Positions 24,372 through 32,443 of a stretch of 64,000 nt of DNA are shown piece after piece; position 1 is the stretch's first letter, and each line of letters begins with the position of its first letter. The position numbers were made by a program, and so were the translations under genes. Location of the stretch: the NCBI RefSeq assembly GCF_001642935.1, contig NZ_CP016761.1, positions 3,658,001-3,722,000 of the forward strand. Reading direction: 5' to 3'. The notes under the pieces are model-generated. The model had not been told where the DNA came from. It made no database searches and saw only the letters and a program-made list of their open reading frames with translations. This DNA is from Fictibacillus arsenicus (GTDB lineage Bacteria > Bacillota > Bacilli > Bacillales > Fictibacillaceae).

Positions 24372-24848
24372 TTATTTCGTTATAACTGCCTCAATCGCCT
24401 CAGTAATTTCTTGTTTTTGAGTTTCAGAGATTGAATCAGCTTCATTTTTCATATTTTCTTTAACTGTCTTTAAAGCCTCATTTTTGGTTTTGTTAACCTC
24501 GTTCATTTCCTTTTTGTAATGATTCTCAATTTCTTTCTTTTCAGCTTCAATCACTTTTTCCTTACTGCTGGTTAATTCTTCAGAAGTTTTTGTAATCATT
24601 TCTTGAATATCTACTTTTAGTTGTTCTAATAAAGAATTTTTCTTACCAGTCAATTCTCTATTAATCTCTTCCTTATAGGCATAATTGAGAATTAAATTTG
24701 TGATAGTGTTCGCTAATTCTGGTTTCATTGCGAAAGCAGAAGTTGTCCCCAGCATTAAAGCAAATACAGTTACCAAAATAACTTTCGGCCATTTTTTTGC
24801 TGCCTTAACCTTCTTTGTTCCAAACTTTTCTTTTCGTGATAGTTCCAT
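24372..24848 (-). CDS. Secreted or anchored coiled-coil protein
   Basis: A 158-residue protein. A lysine-rich start and one hydrophobic segment (residues about 22-41, ending TSAFAM) look like a signal peptide or N-terminal anchor. The rest is nearly all charged helix (NREL, KKNSLLEQLKVDIQEMI, KKEIENHYKKEMNEVN), so it is probably a long coiled coil. No family recognised. It has an unusually long, structured upstream region (24849-24960). Confidence 0.65.
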   Translation of the reverse strand: MELSRKEKFGTKKVKAAKKWPKVILVTVFALMLGTTSAFAMKPELANTITNLILNYAYKEEINRELTGKKNSLLEQLKVDIQEMITKTSEELTSSKEKVIEAEKKEIENHYKKEMNEVNKTKNEALKTVKENMKNEADSISETQKQEITEAIEAVITK

Positions 24849-25126
24849 AAAAAATACCCCTTCCTTTTATCATTTGATTAAAAGAAGCGGTCGGTTGCGC
24901 TACTAGCTCCTGCCGTTCCAAGCGCCCAATTACAGAACGGCATTCATTGCTCCACACTTTGTCGAATTTTACCTAAGACTAATTTACCACCCAACCCATA
25001 AACTGTAAACATTTTAGTTTAATAGTAATATGTTTGTAACATATATTAGTAGTTTATTAAAAGGCAAAATAGTTATCTTTTATAATTTTTCTTAGTGCTT
25101 TGTTTGTTCCATTGCATTAGGAAAGA
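24849..25126 (-). other. Gene-free region with possible structured leader
   Basis: A 7-bp stem GCCGTTC/GAACGGC (24912-24918 with 24935-24941) has a 16-nt loop containing GCGCT on the minus strand. That loop could pair with AGCGC a few bases downstream, making a pseudoknot upstream of the gene starting at 24848. I cannot match it to a riboswitch class. The rest (24960-25126) is AT-rich and featureless. Confidence 0.3.
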
Positions 25127-25166
25127 TAGAAAAACGATATCGTCCACCCGAAGTGGACAATATCGC
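25127..25166 (-). terminator. Rho-independent terminator
   Basis: On the minus strand, GCGATATTGTCCAC pairs with GTGGACGATATCG around TTCGG, followed by TTTTTC. It starts right after the panF stop codon. Confidence 0.85.
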
Positions 25167-26606
25167 TTAAAATGTATTTGTCTGGGGTCTGTCCCCCTTT
25201 GTGAAACTCCCCACAATGTATGCAAAGAAAGAAAATACGATCGGCATGACTACAGTGTGCATTCCCCAAAGATTTGGATAGTTGAGGTGAAGCCACATAT
25301 ATGAACCTACCCCGACTACAATAGAAGCTATTGCTCCGTTTGCGTTTCCTCTCTTCCAATAGAGACCCATCACAATCGGCCAGATAAAGGCTGCTTCTAA
25401 GCCGCCAAAGGCAAAAAGGTTCAACCAGATCAACAGATCAGGCGGGTTGATGGCCATCGTAAATACACTCAATCCGACTACTGCTGTAATACCAAAGCTT
25501 AATCTTTTTACAAACCGTTCATCAGCATCAGGTTTTATGTAATTGATATAGACATCCTTGATGATTGCTGAACTTACTAGTAAAAGCACGGAGTCAACGG
25601 TAGACATAACCGCAGCAAGTGGAGCGGCAAGTACGATACCAGCTAACCAGCCAGGCAGTACTTCAAGTGCAAGTAATGGCATAACTTTATCAGGCACTTC
25701 AATGCCCGGTAATATCACTCTTCCAAACACTCCAGCTAAATGCATCCCCAGCATGATAAATCCAACCACAAACGTTCCGATGATCATGGCACGGTGCATC
25801 GCTTTTGAATTTCGGTAGCTCATAGCGCGTACCGATATTTGAGGTAAACCGACTACACCCACACCTACCAAAATCCAAAATGACGATACAAATAAAGGTG
25901 TAAGTGATTCATCTGAGCCAAACGGAGTGATAAGGTTAGGATTTTCTGCCCTCAACTCCACTATGATATTTTCAATTCCACCGCCTGCAACGATGGTTCC
26001 AGCTAGTATAATTACTGTACCGATCACCATTACAACGCCTTGAATCGCATCGGTTATAACAACCGCTCTGAATCCACCCGCTATAACGTACACTAAAACG
26101 GAACCTGAGAAAATGAACAAAGCAGTGGAGTACGATACACCAGTAAATGATTCGATCAGCCTTCCGCCCCCAACCCATTGTGCAGCCATGGCTGAAAACA
26201 GGAAGATAACAATGCTTAATGCTGATAAAATAACAACCCACTTACTATCATATCGGGCTTTAAGAAAATCAATAAGTGTTACAGCATTGATCTTTCGAGC
26301 TACGATTGCAAACTTTTTCCCTAAAACAGCGAGTGTAAAATAACCTGTTACAAGCTGCGCCATCGCGAGAAGAACCCAGCCAAGCCCAAGCTGATAAGCA
26401 GCACCAGGACCTCCAATAAAACTTGAAGCACTTCCGTATGTCGCGACCATCGTCATAGCAAGAACAAAACCGCCAAGCTCACGTCCAGCTAGGAAATAGT
26501 CTTGCAAAAAAGAAGGTCCGCTCTTAATGTGCCTTGATGTATAAATACCAACTAAGAAAACAAGTACTAAAAAGAAAGCTAAAGGAAGAATCACATCCCA
26601 GTTCAT
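25167..26606 (-). CDS. panF: Sodium/pantothenate symporter PanF
   Basis: A 479-residue sodium:solute symporter with about 12-13 helices and family motifs YGSASSFIGGPGAAYQLGLGW and APLAAVMSTVDSVLLLVSS. Length and the adjacent yhdT-like gene match E. coli yhdT-panF, so pantothenate is the likely substrate. Its start overlaps the yhdT stop by ATGA. The last ten residues (KGDRPQTNTF) and the stop are encoded by a REP-like palindrome (25173-25203), so the native C-terminus may have been replaced. Confidence 0.88.
   Translation of the reverse strand: MNWDVILPLAFFLVLVFLVGIYTSRHIKSGPSFLQDYFLAGRELGGFVLAMTMVATYGSASSFIGGPGAAYQLGLGWVLLAMAQLVTGYFTLAVLGKKFAIVARKINAVTLIDFLKARYDSKWVVILSALSIVIFLFSAMAAQWVGGGRLIESFTGVSYSTALFIFSGSVLVYVIAGGFRAVVITDAIQGVVMVIGTVIILAGTIVAGGGIENIIVELRAENPNLITPFGSDESLTPLFVSSFWILVGVGVVGLPQISVRAMSYRNSKAMHRAMIIGTFVVGFIMLGMHLAGVFGRVILPGIEVPDKVMPLLALEVLPGWLAGIVLAAPLAAVMSTVDSVLLLVSSAIIKDVYINYIKPDADERFVKRLSFGITAVVGLSVFTMAINPPDLLIWLNLFAFGGLEAAFIWPIVMGLYWKRGNANGAIASIVVGVGSYMWLHLNYPNLWGMHTVVMPIVFSFFAYIVGSFTKGDRPQTNTF
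25173..25203. repeat. REP-like palindrome inside the panF 3' end
   Basis: TGTATTTGTCTGGGGTCTGTCCCCC has the GGGG/CCCC core and the same left arm (TGTATTTGTCTGGGGTC) as the copy at 27961. It overlaps the last codons of panF and directly follows the terminator hairpin on the plus strand. Confidence 0.7.
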
Positions 26607-26890
26607 CGAGAGTCACCCTCCCCATCATTATCATCTGAGTCAAACGGAACTTCTTTAAAGAAAAACTTCACCATGATAAAAACTAAAATTGTAAAAAAGA
26701 TAAATCCTACGATACAGCTATAAAAAAACCATGCAGGAAAACCTAGTATGTAAGTATACTCCTTAACTGGCCGACCACCTAGTCCATACGCAAAAGCATA
26801 CCACCAAACAAAATTAAGAATTGCCAGCACCGTACCCATAATCGCTTCCTTGTTTGAGATGCGGTATCGCCAGTCATTTCCCTTTTTCAT
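26603..26890 (-). CDS. yhdT: YhdT-family membrane protein (DUF997)
   Basis: A 95-residue protein with two helices (residues about 20-40 and 48-72). The pattern ILNFVWWYAFAYGLGGRPVKEYTYILGFPAWFFYSC is typical of YhdT. It is always found beside panF and is thought to support it. ATG 26890 follows AGGAGGTTATACA. The overlap with panF is ATGA. Confidence 0.88.
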   Translation of the reverse strand: MKKGNDWRYRISNKEAIMGTVLAILNFVWWYAFAYGLGGRPVKEYTYILGFPAWFFYSCIVGFIFFTILVFIMVKFFFKEVPFDSDDNDGEGDSR

Positions 26891-27224
26891 TGTATAACCT
26901 CCTGGACTTACCAAGCTCCTCCATTACTATGGCAAATTCACATACTCTTGTCGAGTTCTTTCGACTTAATAACTTCTATAAGGTTAAATAGATTCCTTGT
27001 TTGGTTTCTCAATAAATAAAACGTTAACGCTCTCTATTGGCGCTAGTTTTCGTTCTTAATTATAAATTAGGCATGTATATGAGTATTTCCGGGGAAATTT
27101 GATAGAATCTGCGGAGAAAATACAGCACTCGACAAAAAAGAGAGAAAAAGAGTTTTCTAAAATTCACAGATTGGTACCGTTTGTATTTCCATTCTTCCTA
27201 TAGCGTTTTACTCGTAATTAAGAA
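26891..27224. other. Gene-free region upstream of the RAYT gene
   Basis: No reading frame has a credible ribosome site. A TTGGTACCG string near 27172 looks superficially like a T-box tail but has no specifier stem. It separates the divergent yhdT-panF operon and the transposase. A REP-like palindrome begins at 27225. Confidence 0.4.
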
Positions 27225-27260
27225 GGGAAATAAATAGTTTGGGGCCAGTCCCCATTTCCC
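27225..27260. repeat. REP-like palindrome upstream of the RAYT gene
   Basis: GGGAAAT (27225-27231) and ATTTCCC (27254-27260) enclose GGGGCCAGTCCCC. It is the same design as 21030-21067, with the same outer arms and a different core centre. Confidence 0.75.
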
Positions 27261-27315
27261 ACAATGCCTTTGCTAGTAGTACAATAAAAGAACAACCCGA
27301 AAGGAGGTGATATCA

Positions 27316-27867
27316 ATTCCTAGAACTCGGCGCATTTGGTACCCTGATGCTGTTTACCATGTGACTACCCGTGGAAATCGCTGGGAACCTCTCTTCTATT
27401 CCCACTTAGATTTCCATCGTTACCTCAAAATTTTAAGTCACTGCGTAAACAAGTATTCAGTTGATCTATTCTCTTATTGCCTCATGACTAACCACACTCA
27501 TCTTCAAATTCAATGCAGCAAGTCCCCACCCGGAGATTTCATGAAAGAATTAAACGAAACTTACGCCATGTATTTCAACAAAAAGTACGAGCTTACCGGT
27601 CATGTGTTTCAAGGTCGATATGGTGCAGAGTTAATTGAAGATCGTTCCTACCTCTTAGACACAAGCCGATACATTCACATGAATCCGGTAGCAGCCGATC
27701 TCGTCATGTTTCCTCTTGAATATCCATGGAGCAGTTACCGTTACTATGTTACTCAATCGGTATGTCCCTTCGTGGAAACCTCAAAGATACTAGAACAATT
27801 TCAGTATTCAAAACCTCAATATCGTGATTACGTAGAAAGCAGGACCTCACCGGTAGCAGAACTTTAA
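27316..27867 (+). CDS. REP-associated tyrosine transposase (RAYT, Y1/IS200-like)
   Basis: A 183-residue HUH protein of the TnpA_REP type: PRTRRIWYPDAVYHVTTRGNRW at the N-terminus, the HUH motif in MTNHTHLQI, a tyrosine in HVFQGRYGAELIE and a C-terminal SRYIHMNPVAA and PWSSYRYY block. RAYTs mobilise short REP palindromes. The best start is an ATT at 27316, eight bases after AAAGGAGGTGAT, which is a full anti-SD match. A GTG at 27307 lies inside the ribosome site. No ATG is available. REP-like palindromes flank the gene on both sides. Confidence 0.88.
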   Translation: MPRTRRIWYPDAVYHVTTRGNRWEPLFYSHLDFHRYLKILSHCVNKYSVDLFSYCLMTNHTHLQIQCSKSPPGDFMKELNETYAMYFNKKYELTGHVFQGRYGAELIEDRSYLLDTSRYIHMNPVAADLVMFPLEYPWSSYRYYVTQSVCPFVETSKILEQFQYSKPQYRDYVESRTSPVAEL

Positions 27868-27916
27868 CCTCATTCTCAACACCTCTAGTATGAAAATAGT
27901 CAGTCATAGCAAGGAA

Positions 27917-27953
27917 AAGCCGGTTAAGTCCTTCTAACGAAGACAAAACCGGC
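27917..27953 (+). terminator. Rho-independent terminator
   Basis: AGCCGGTTAAGTC pairs with GACAAAACCGGCT around CTTCTAACGAA. It follows the RAYT gene by 50 bases. The T-run is weak. Confidence 0.6.
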
Positions 27954-27957
27954 TATA

Positions 27958-27984
27958 ATGTATTTGTCTGGGGTCCCCCTATAT
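27958..27984. repeat. REP-like element downstream of the RAYT gene
   Basis: ATGTATTTGTCTGGGGTCCCCCT shares its left arm with the copy at 25173. The core is shortened to GGGGTCCCC. It lies directly behind a terminator hairpin, as the copies at 25173 and 30730 do. Confidence 0.65.
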
Positions 27985-27998
27985 GTGTAAAAAAATAA

Positions 27999-28027
27999 TA
28001 GACTAGACACAAAATATGGTATATAAT
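27999..28027 (+). promoter_or_regulatory. Likely sigma-A promoter
   Basis: TAGACT (27999-28004) and TATAAT (28022-28027) are spaced 17 nt. It lies 70 bases upstream of the Spo0E-like gene. Confidence 0.5.
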
Positions 28028-28097
28028 TATTACAAGATTTACCGATTTTAATGGTTCAGAAGCAGAAGTGGTTATTATATTTGAGGGGGAATAGACC

Positions 28098-28268
28098 ATG
28101 AGCCGAAGCAATGCTCTTGTCTTAACTACAGAGATAGACGCCATTCGCACGACCATGTATGAGGTAAGTAAAAAAGTTAACAGCCTAGCTGATCCGCTGC
28201 TTGTTCAGTTAAGTCAAATTCTTGATGAAAAGCTAAACAAACTTGATCAAATTAGAGAATGTGCTTAA
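28098..28268 (+). CDS. Spo0E-like aspartyl phosphatase
   Basis: A 56-residue protein with two helices and the Spo0E family core LLVQLSQILDEKLNKLDQI (SQxLD motif). An N-terminal helix is TTEIDAIRTTMYEVSKKVN. Such proteins dephosphorylate Spo0A-P and delay sporulation. ATG 28098 follows GAGGGGGAATAGACC. A promoter with TAGACT-17-TATAAT lies upstream. It is a single-gene unit and implies an endospore former. Confidence 0.82.
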   Translation: MSRSNALVLTTEIDAIRTTMYEVSKKVNSLADPLLVQLSQILDEKLNKLDQIRECA

Positions 28269-28297
28269 TTAACACAACAATATAACTGCAAAATTTA

Positions 28298-28346
28298 CCG
28301 GAGTCCATGTCTGCATTGATAGGAAGCCGGTTTTTTATTGCTATTT
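28298..28346 (+). terminator. Weak terminator
   Basis: ACCGGAGTCC pairs imperfectly with GGAAGCCGGT, followed by TTTTTTATT. It probably ends the Spo0E-like gene. Confidence 0.5.
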
Positions 28347-28391
28347 GCTAGTATTAAATCGTAATCTACCCCCGAAATTTATTAACCCTAC

Positions 28392-29339
28392 TTATTTAAA
28401 TTCCTCCCCTGTCATCACACTCATAAAGTCATTGAAAAAGTAATTGTAATCAAAGTCAAAAGCGATCCGATGCTTTTTTTCCTGTTCACCAAACTCAATA
28501 TAAGGCCTGATGTCAGCAATACTTTGTCCTCTGGCAATCTGTTCATCTCTAAGTACGATATGTATAGGCAGCGTTTTGTAGCTGAACATATCTTCGCGAA
28601 TACTTGCCATCAGAGTTATCGCGTCATGAACAGGGCTTCCTTGAATGCTTGGGTTGTTATTTTTATAGAACTTATAATAGAAGTCCAGCAACGGTTTTAT
28701 AAGAGGAGCTTTTCCTTTGTAGTCAATGTAGTTCACCATCTCTGGTGTTACAATGGCTCGATCTGTCACATTCAACGGGATAATGGTCACGTTGTTCGCA
28801 TATGTAAGCACGACTCTGACTGCAATCGGGTCTCCATGAAAATTCGCCTCAGAAACAGCCGTAACGTTACCCGGTACCCAGAACGCCCCGCCCATAATAT
28901 AGTAAGCCTTCACTTTTTTCATCAAGGATTGGAATAAAATAAACATCGTGGCAAGAGAGGTAAGTCTGCCAACGTTAACGATTATCAGTTCATTTTCATA
29001 TTGATTGATTAAATTTACAATCTCGAAAAAGTTTTCAATAACCCCTTCGTATGTTCCTGGTTCTATAGGACCTAATCCATACTCTCCATGTACTTCAGGG
29101 TAAAATGTTGGCTGCTCACCTGTCATTGGAACTTCAGCCCCACCAATGATTTTTACTTCTTTAGGAAAGTTGAACATTTTAGCAATATAATGTACATTAG
29201 CAATCGTCTTCTCCATGGAAACATTTCCATAGTCTGAAACTACGCCAACTATATCGATTTCGTCATTTAAATACCCGTAAGTCAAAGCTATGGTGTCATC
29301 AATTCCAACATCTCCAAAGAACAAGACTTTTTGCCCCAT
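28392..29339 (-). CDS. Nucleoside hydrolase family protein
   Basis: A 315-residue protein of the IUNH family. The N-terminal metal loop reads FFGDVGIDDT, so the usual DxDPGxDD loses its first Asp but keeps three acidic residues. A middle block AYYIMGGAFWVPGNVT..EANFHGDP and C-terminal SPVHDAITL supply the expected asparagine, glutamate, aspartate and histidine. It should cleave the N-glycosidic bond of nucleosides. ATG 29339 follows AAAAGGGG. No nucleoside transporter is adjacent. Confidence 0.85.
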   Translation of the reverse strand: MGQKVLFFGDVGIDDTIALTYGYLNDEIDIVGVVSDYGNVSMEKTIANVHYIAKMFNFPKEVKIIGGAEVPMTGEQPTFYPEVHGEYGLGPIEPGTYEGVIENFFEIVNLINQYENELIIVNVGRLTSLATMFILFQSLMKKVKAYYIMGGAFWVPGNVTAVSEANFHGDPIAVRVVLTYANNVTIIPLNVTDRAIVTPEMVNYIDYKGKAPLIKPLLDFYYKFYKNNNPSIQGSPVHDAITLMASIREDMFSYKTLPIHIVLRDEQIARGQSIADIRPYIEFGEQEKKHRIAFDFDYNYFFNDFMSVMTGEEFK

Positions 29340-29413
29340 AACAAAAACCCCTTTTAGGTTTTTCTTCTATCCTATTAAGAGGCATGTTTTTTTATGAAAT
29401 TTGCCATTAAAAA

Positions 29414-29830
29414 CTATTCTAAAAATCTTTTCCTTAGCTGTGGTGTCGGAATCATACAGCTTTCCCGTTTCCCAAACCAATTGTACCGGTTATGAGCTAC
29501 CATTTTATAAAAGAAATCACGAATTGTCTTTGGTACTACCATCAATATCTTTCCTGAGCTATATGGGAACTTTAGATATTGCGTTAATTTCAGTACTGCG
29601 TCAGATGCAGTATATTCTTGATTATCGGATATTAGGATCACGGAGTTTGTCTGGTTTGGGTCACGCCCATAATGAGTCAGCAGCTTCTCCCCTGCTTCAG
29701 ACTGGATGGCAGCGAACTTAAGATTTTGGTTCTTCTCGTGTTTTAATATGAATTTCACACTAGAATTACAGAGATTACATACCCCGTCAAAAAGAAGAAC
29801 AGGTTGACATTCTTGTTCAAGATTTCTCAT
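29414..29830 (-). CDS. DCC-family thiol-disulfide oxidoreductase-like protein (DUF393)
   Basis: A 138-residue protein with the DxxCxxC motif in LLFDGVCNLCNSSVKF (residues about 12-27). The rest fits DUF393 (AAIQSEAGEKLL, SDAVLKLTQYL, YKMVAHNRYNWFGK). Members are predicted thioredoxin-like redox proteins. ATG 29830 has GGAGG eight bases upstream and is preferred to ATG 29836. It stands alone. Confidence 0.88.
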   Translation of the reverse strand: MRNLEQECQPVLLFDGVCNLCNSSVKFILKHEKNQNLKFAAIQSEAGEKLLTHYGRDPNQTNSVILISDNQEYTASDAVLKLTQYLKFPYSSGKILMVVPKTIRDFFYKMVAHNRYNWFGKRESCMIPTPQLRKRFLE

Positions 29831-29984
29831 CTGCATCCCCTCCAGTCTATTTAATAGCTAATTCTATTTTACTTTATAATCTGGCATTAAATAAAATTAT
29901 AGTCTTTTATGTACCCATAAATTCCTACTTTTCACCATAATATAGTAGTATAATCAATTGAGAGTTAAGGAAAGGTGAAGAGTA

Positions 29985-30653
29985 ATGAAAATTAAAACGT
30001 TTAAGAAAAAAGCTAAACAGCAGTTAAAAGGCCAATGGGGACGAGCAGCGTTATTCACCTTGCTTTTTGGTGCTATTTATTACGTAATCCCATTGATAAT
30101 TGAAATAAATCTGAGCGGCGGGTTTGAAAATTGGATATCAACTGATGCCACTAACGGCTCTACCGCAAGTACGTTCGTAATTACGCTCGTGCTGCTGCCA
30201 TTATATATCGGATATTTATGGACATTCTTATCCGTCATTCGTACAGGAGAACAAATTAAGTTATCAGGTCTTCTTCAAGCATTTTCAGAGATCAGCATGT
30301 ACTTGAAAATCCTTGGAACATACCTCGTTATGATGGTTTATATGTTCTTATGGTTTCTTCTTTTAATCATTCCAGGTGTCATTAAAGCTTTTGCTTATTC
30401 ACAAACGTATTTTGTGTTAAAAGATAACCCTGATATCGGGATTAATGCCGCGATAACAAGGAGCCGAAAGCTGATGCACGGTTACAAGTGGAAGTACTTC
30501 CTCCTCCAGCTGAGTTTTATCGGGTGGATTATCCTGAGCTTAATTACTGTCGGGATCGGGTTTATCTGGCTTTCTCCTTACCTAAGTGCGTCAAATGCCG
30601 CATTTTATAATGAATTAGTAAAAAAGCAGAGCGATGATGAAGTGGTAGCTTAA
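29985..30653 (+). CDS. DUF975 membrane protein
   Basis: A 222-residue protein with about six helices and DUF975 features: LKGQWGRAALFTLLFG near the start and AFAYSQTYFVLKDNPDIGINAAITRSRKLMHG before the last helices. Function unknown. ATG 29985 follows AAGGAAAGGTGAAGAGTA. A strong terminator and a REP-like palindrome follow. Confidence 0.88.
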   Translation: MKIKTFKKKAKQQLKGQWGRAALFTLLFGAIYYVIPLIIEINLSGGFENWISTDATNGSTASTFVITLVLLPLYIGYLWTFLSVIRTGEQIKLSGLLQAFSEISMYLKILGTYLVMMVYMFLWFLLLIIPGVIKAFAYSQTYFVLKDNPDIGINAAITRSRKLMHGYKWKYFLLQLSFIGWIILSLITVGIGFIWLSPYLSASNAAFYNELVKKQSDDEVVA

Positions 30654-30679
30654 AAAAATAAAAATAAAGTTCAAGGAGA

Positions 30680-30723
30680 ACCCCGGAATTGTCCATTTGA
30701 GATGGACAATTCTGGGGTTTTTG
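30680..30723 (+). terminator. Rho-independent terminator
   Basis: AACCCCGGAATTGTCCAT pairs with ATGGACAATTCTGGGGTT around TTGAG, followed by a T-run. It ends the DUF975 gene. Confidence 0.9.
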
Positions 30724-30752
30724 TATTTGTTTGGGGTCAGACCCCATTTCCC
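30723..30752. repeat. REP-like palindrome
   Basis: TGTATTTGTTTGGGGTCAGACCCC followed by ATTTCCC. It has the GGGGTCAGACCCC core and lies directly behind a terminator, upstream of the ZorA-like gene. Confidence 0.72.
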
Positions 30753-30818
30753 TAAATATTTCCCGCAACTAGGACATATCTATCAGTAAAGAAGACAAGA
30801 CATCTAAGGGGTGGCATT

Positions 30819-32438
30819 ATGGATCAGCTAACGTTAATCGTCGTCGGGGTCATTGGGTTTCTCATTTTTCTCGGTATCGTCGGATATACACAGACTGCCT
30901 ATCATTTCCGTAAATGGAACAAAGAACTGCAGCAGCTTGAAACGAATTCAGAGCAGCAGCCCTACTCACACTGGATTCAGCGTGTCACAACGGATTACAA
31001 ACAGTTCCATCTCGCAGGTGTGCCTCAGCTCAACACACAAGCGCTTATTGAAAAACATTTATATAACGAACGGATTCCGTTGCTCGGCATTTTCCGGGTT
31101 CCTGTCGGAAACATCCAAAAGCTTCTGAGTCAGCTTCCGTCTTTCACCATCATCCTTGGTGTACTCGGAACTTTCATCGGGCTCACGCTTTCCCTTTTAT
31201 CCATGCAAGACACATTAATGACGCTTGGCACACAGCCAGCTGATTCAAATCTTACTTTGAACTCGATCATCTCTTCACTTACCGCACCGTTCGAAGGCAT
31301 GAGTGTTGCCTTTTTTACGAGTATCGCCGGGATTGGGGCTGCGCTTTTCCTCAACCTGATTCAATCTGGCTTTTTTTCACAAGGAACTTCCCTTTCCTAC
31401 ATGCAAAATAAACTTTTAGCGGATTGTGAAGTCTATCTCGATCATCATGTGAACAGTGTACTGATTAACGACAAGCCACAGGATTCTGTTGAGCGGCTGC
31501 TCGACCGCCTGGCTGCCCGAGTGGAGTCTTCTTTTGATAAAACACTTGGGGACTTCGCTTCACAGATGGTTAATTTTACAGCTGGTCTGCAAAAAGCGAT
31601 GGAAGACGTGAACGGCATTTTCGAAGCGCAGCGTCAGCATTCTGAACGTTTTGCCGCTTCCACCACACAGCTCGATGAGTTCGGCCAGCGCTTTAACGAA
31701 ACAACAAAAGAGCTTGGCACGATCCAAAAGACGGTCGATACGAGCATCAATGCGCTCGCCAAAAATATCTCCTCGTTCGAACAGCAGCTTAAAACAAGCA
31801 ACGAGCGACATACACAAGGCCAGCAAAAGTTTGAACAGCTTATCCAGCGTTCCGATAAAATGCTTCAGGAAGCTCAGCGCCGGGCAGAAGAACATGCACA
31901 ACAGATGCTTCGCGGTATGCAAGAACAGCTTCAGCATTACCAGAACCAGCATGACGCGCTAGAAAACCGCCTCGCTCAAAAGCAGGATGAATGGCATTAT
32001 CGTTACTCTGAAAAACAAGGCGAATACGGAAGAGCGTCAGCTGACTTTGCATCATCTGTCGGTCAGCTCGAAAAAAGCTTTTATTCTGCGGTCGAACACA
32101 TAAAACGAGATTTTACAGACCAAGTCCGAAACATTATGGATAGCCAGAGCCGTCAGCTTGCTTCCATTCTTAATAACTCGCAAAACCAGAACAGCCGTGA
32201 TGACGATATGCGTGAACTCGCACGTACGCTTGAGAACCTGCATCAAGGCTTAAACCGCAGCATCACTGACAACAACCGCACCCTATCTGACATGTATCAC
32301 CTCATGCAGCGAATCTATCAAGCTGCCATGAACCAATCGAATCAGGTCGTCTATGAGACTCGAATTCCCCGCCAGCCTGAATACGTCGATGATGAACGTA
32401 TGCCTGAGGTCTCGCAGCAGAATTTTAGGAGACGGTGA
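30819..32438 (+). CDS. ZorA-like MotA/ExbB-family motor protein with long helical tail
   Basis: A 539-residue protein. Three membrane helices are visible (residues about 4-26, 107-129 and 160-183), with the ExbB/MotA-like blocks LGVLGTFIGLTLSLLSM and FEGMSVAFFTSIAGIGAALFLN. From about 215 to 500 it is a long, glutamine- and glutamate-rich coiled coil. This is the plan of ZorA in the Zorya system: a five-helix ion-driven motor stator with a cytoplasmic tail. It is coupled to the OmpA-type partner gene. No ZorC, ZorD or ZorE gene is nearby, so the role may differ from phage defence. Confidence 0.8.
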   Translation: MDQLTLIVVGVIGFLIFLGIVGYTQTAYHFRKWNKELQQLETNSEQQPYSHWIQRVTTDYKQFHLAGVPQLNTQALIEKHLYNERIPLLGIFRVPVGNIQKLLSQLPSFTIILGVLGTFIGLTLSLLSMQDTLMTLGTQPADSNLTLNSIISSLTAPFEGMSVAFFTSIAGIGAALFLNLIQSGFFSQGTSLSYMQNKLLADCEVYLDHHVNSVLINDKPQDSVERLLDRLAARVESSFDKTLGDFASQMVNFTAGLQKAMEDVNGIFEAQRQHSERFAASTTQLDEFGQRFNETTKELGTIQKTVDTSINALAKNISSFEQQLKTSNERHTQGQQKFEQLIQRSDKMLQEAQRRAEEHAQQMLRGMQEQLQHYQNQHDALENRLAQKQDEWHYRYSEKQGEYGRASADFASSVGQLEKSFYSAVEHIKRDFTDQVRNIMDSQSRQLASILNNSQNQNSRDDDMRELARTLENLHQGLNRSITDNNRTLSDMYHLMQRIYQAAMNQSNQVVYETRIPRQPEYVDDERMPEVSQQNFRRR

Positions 32439-32443
32439 CCAGA

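Noticed and set aside
24849-24960. Known riboswitch (c-di-GMP, c-di-AMP, ZTP or similar) upstream of 24848
   Set aside because: The conserved core strings of these classes are not present. It is kept only as an unnamed candidate structure.
27165-27185. T-box leader suggested by TTGGTACCG
   Set aside because: No specifier stem, no AGGGUGG-type context and no aminoacyl-related gene downstream; the next gene is a transposase.
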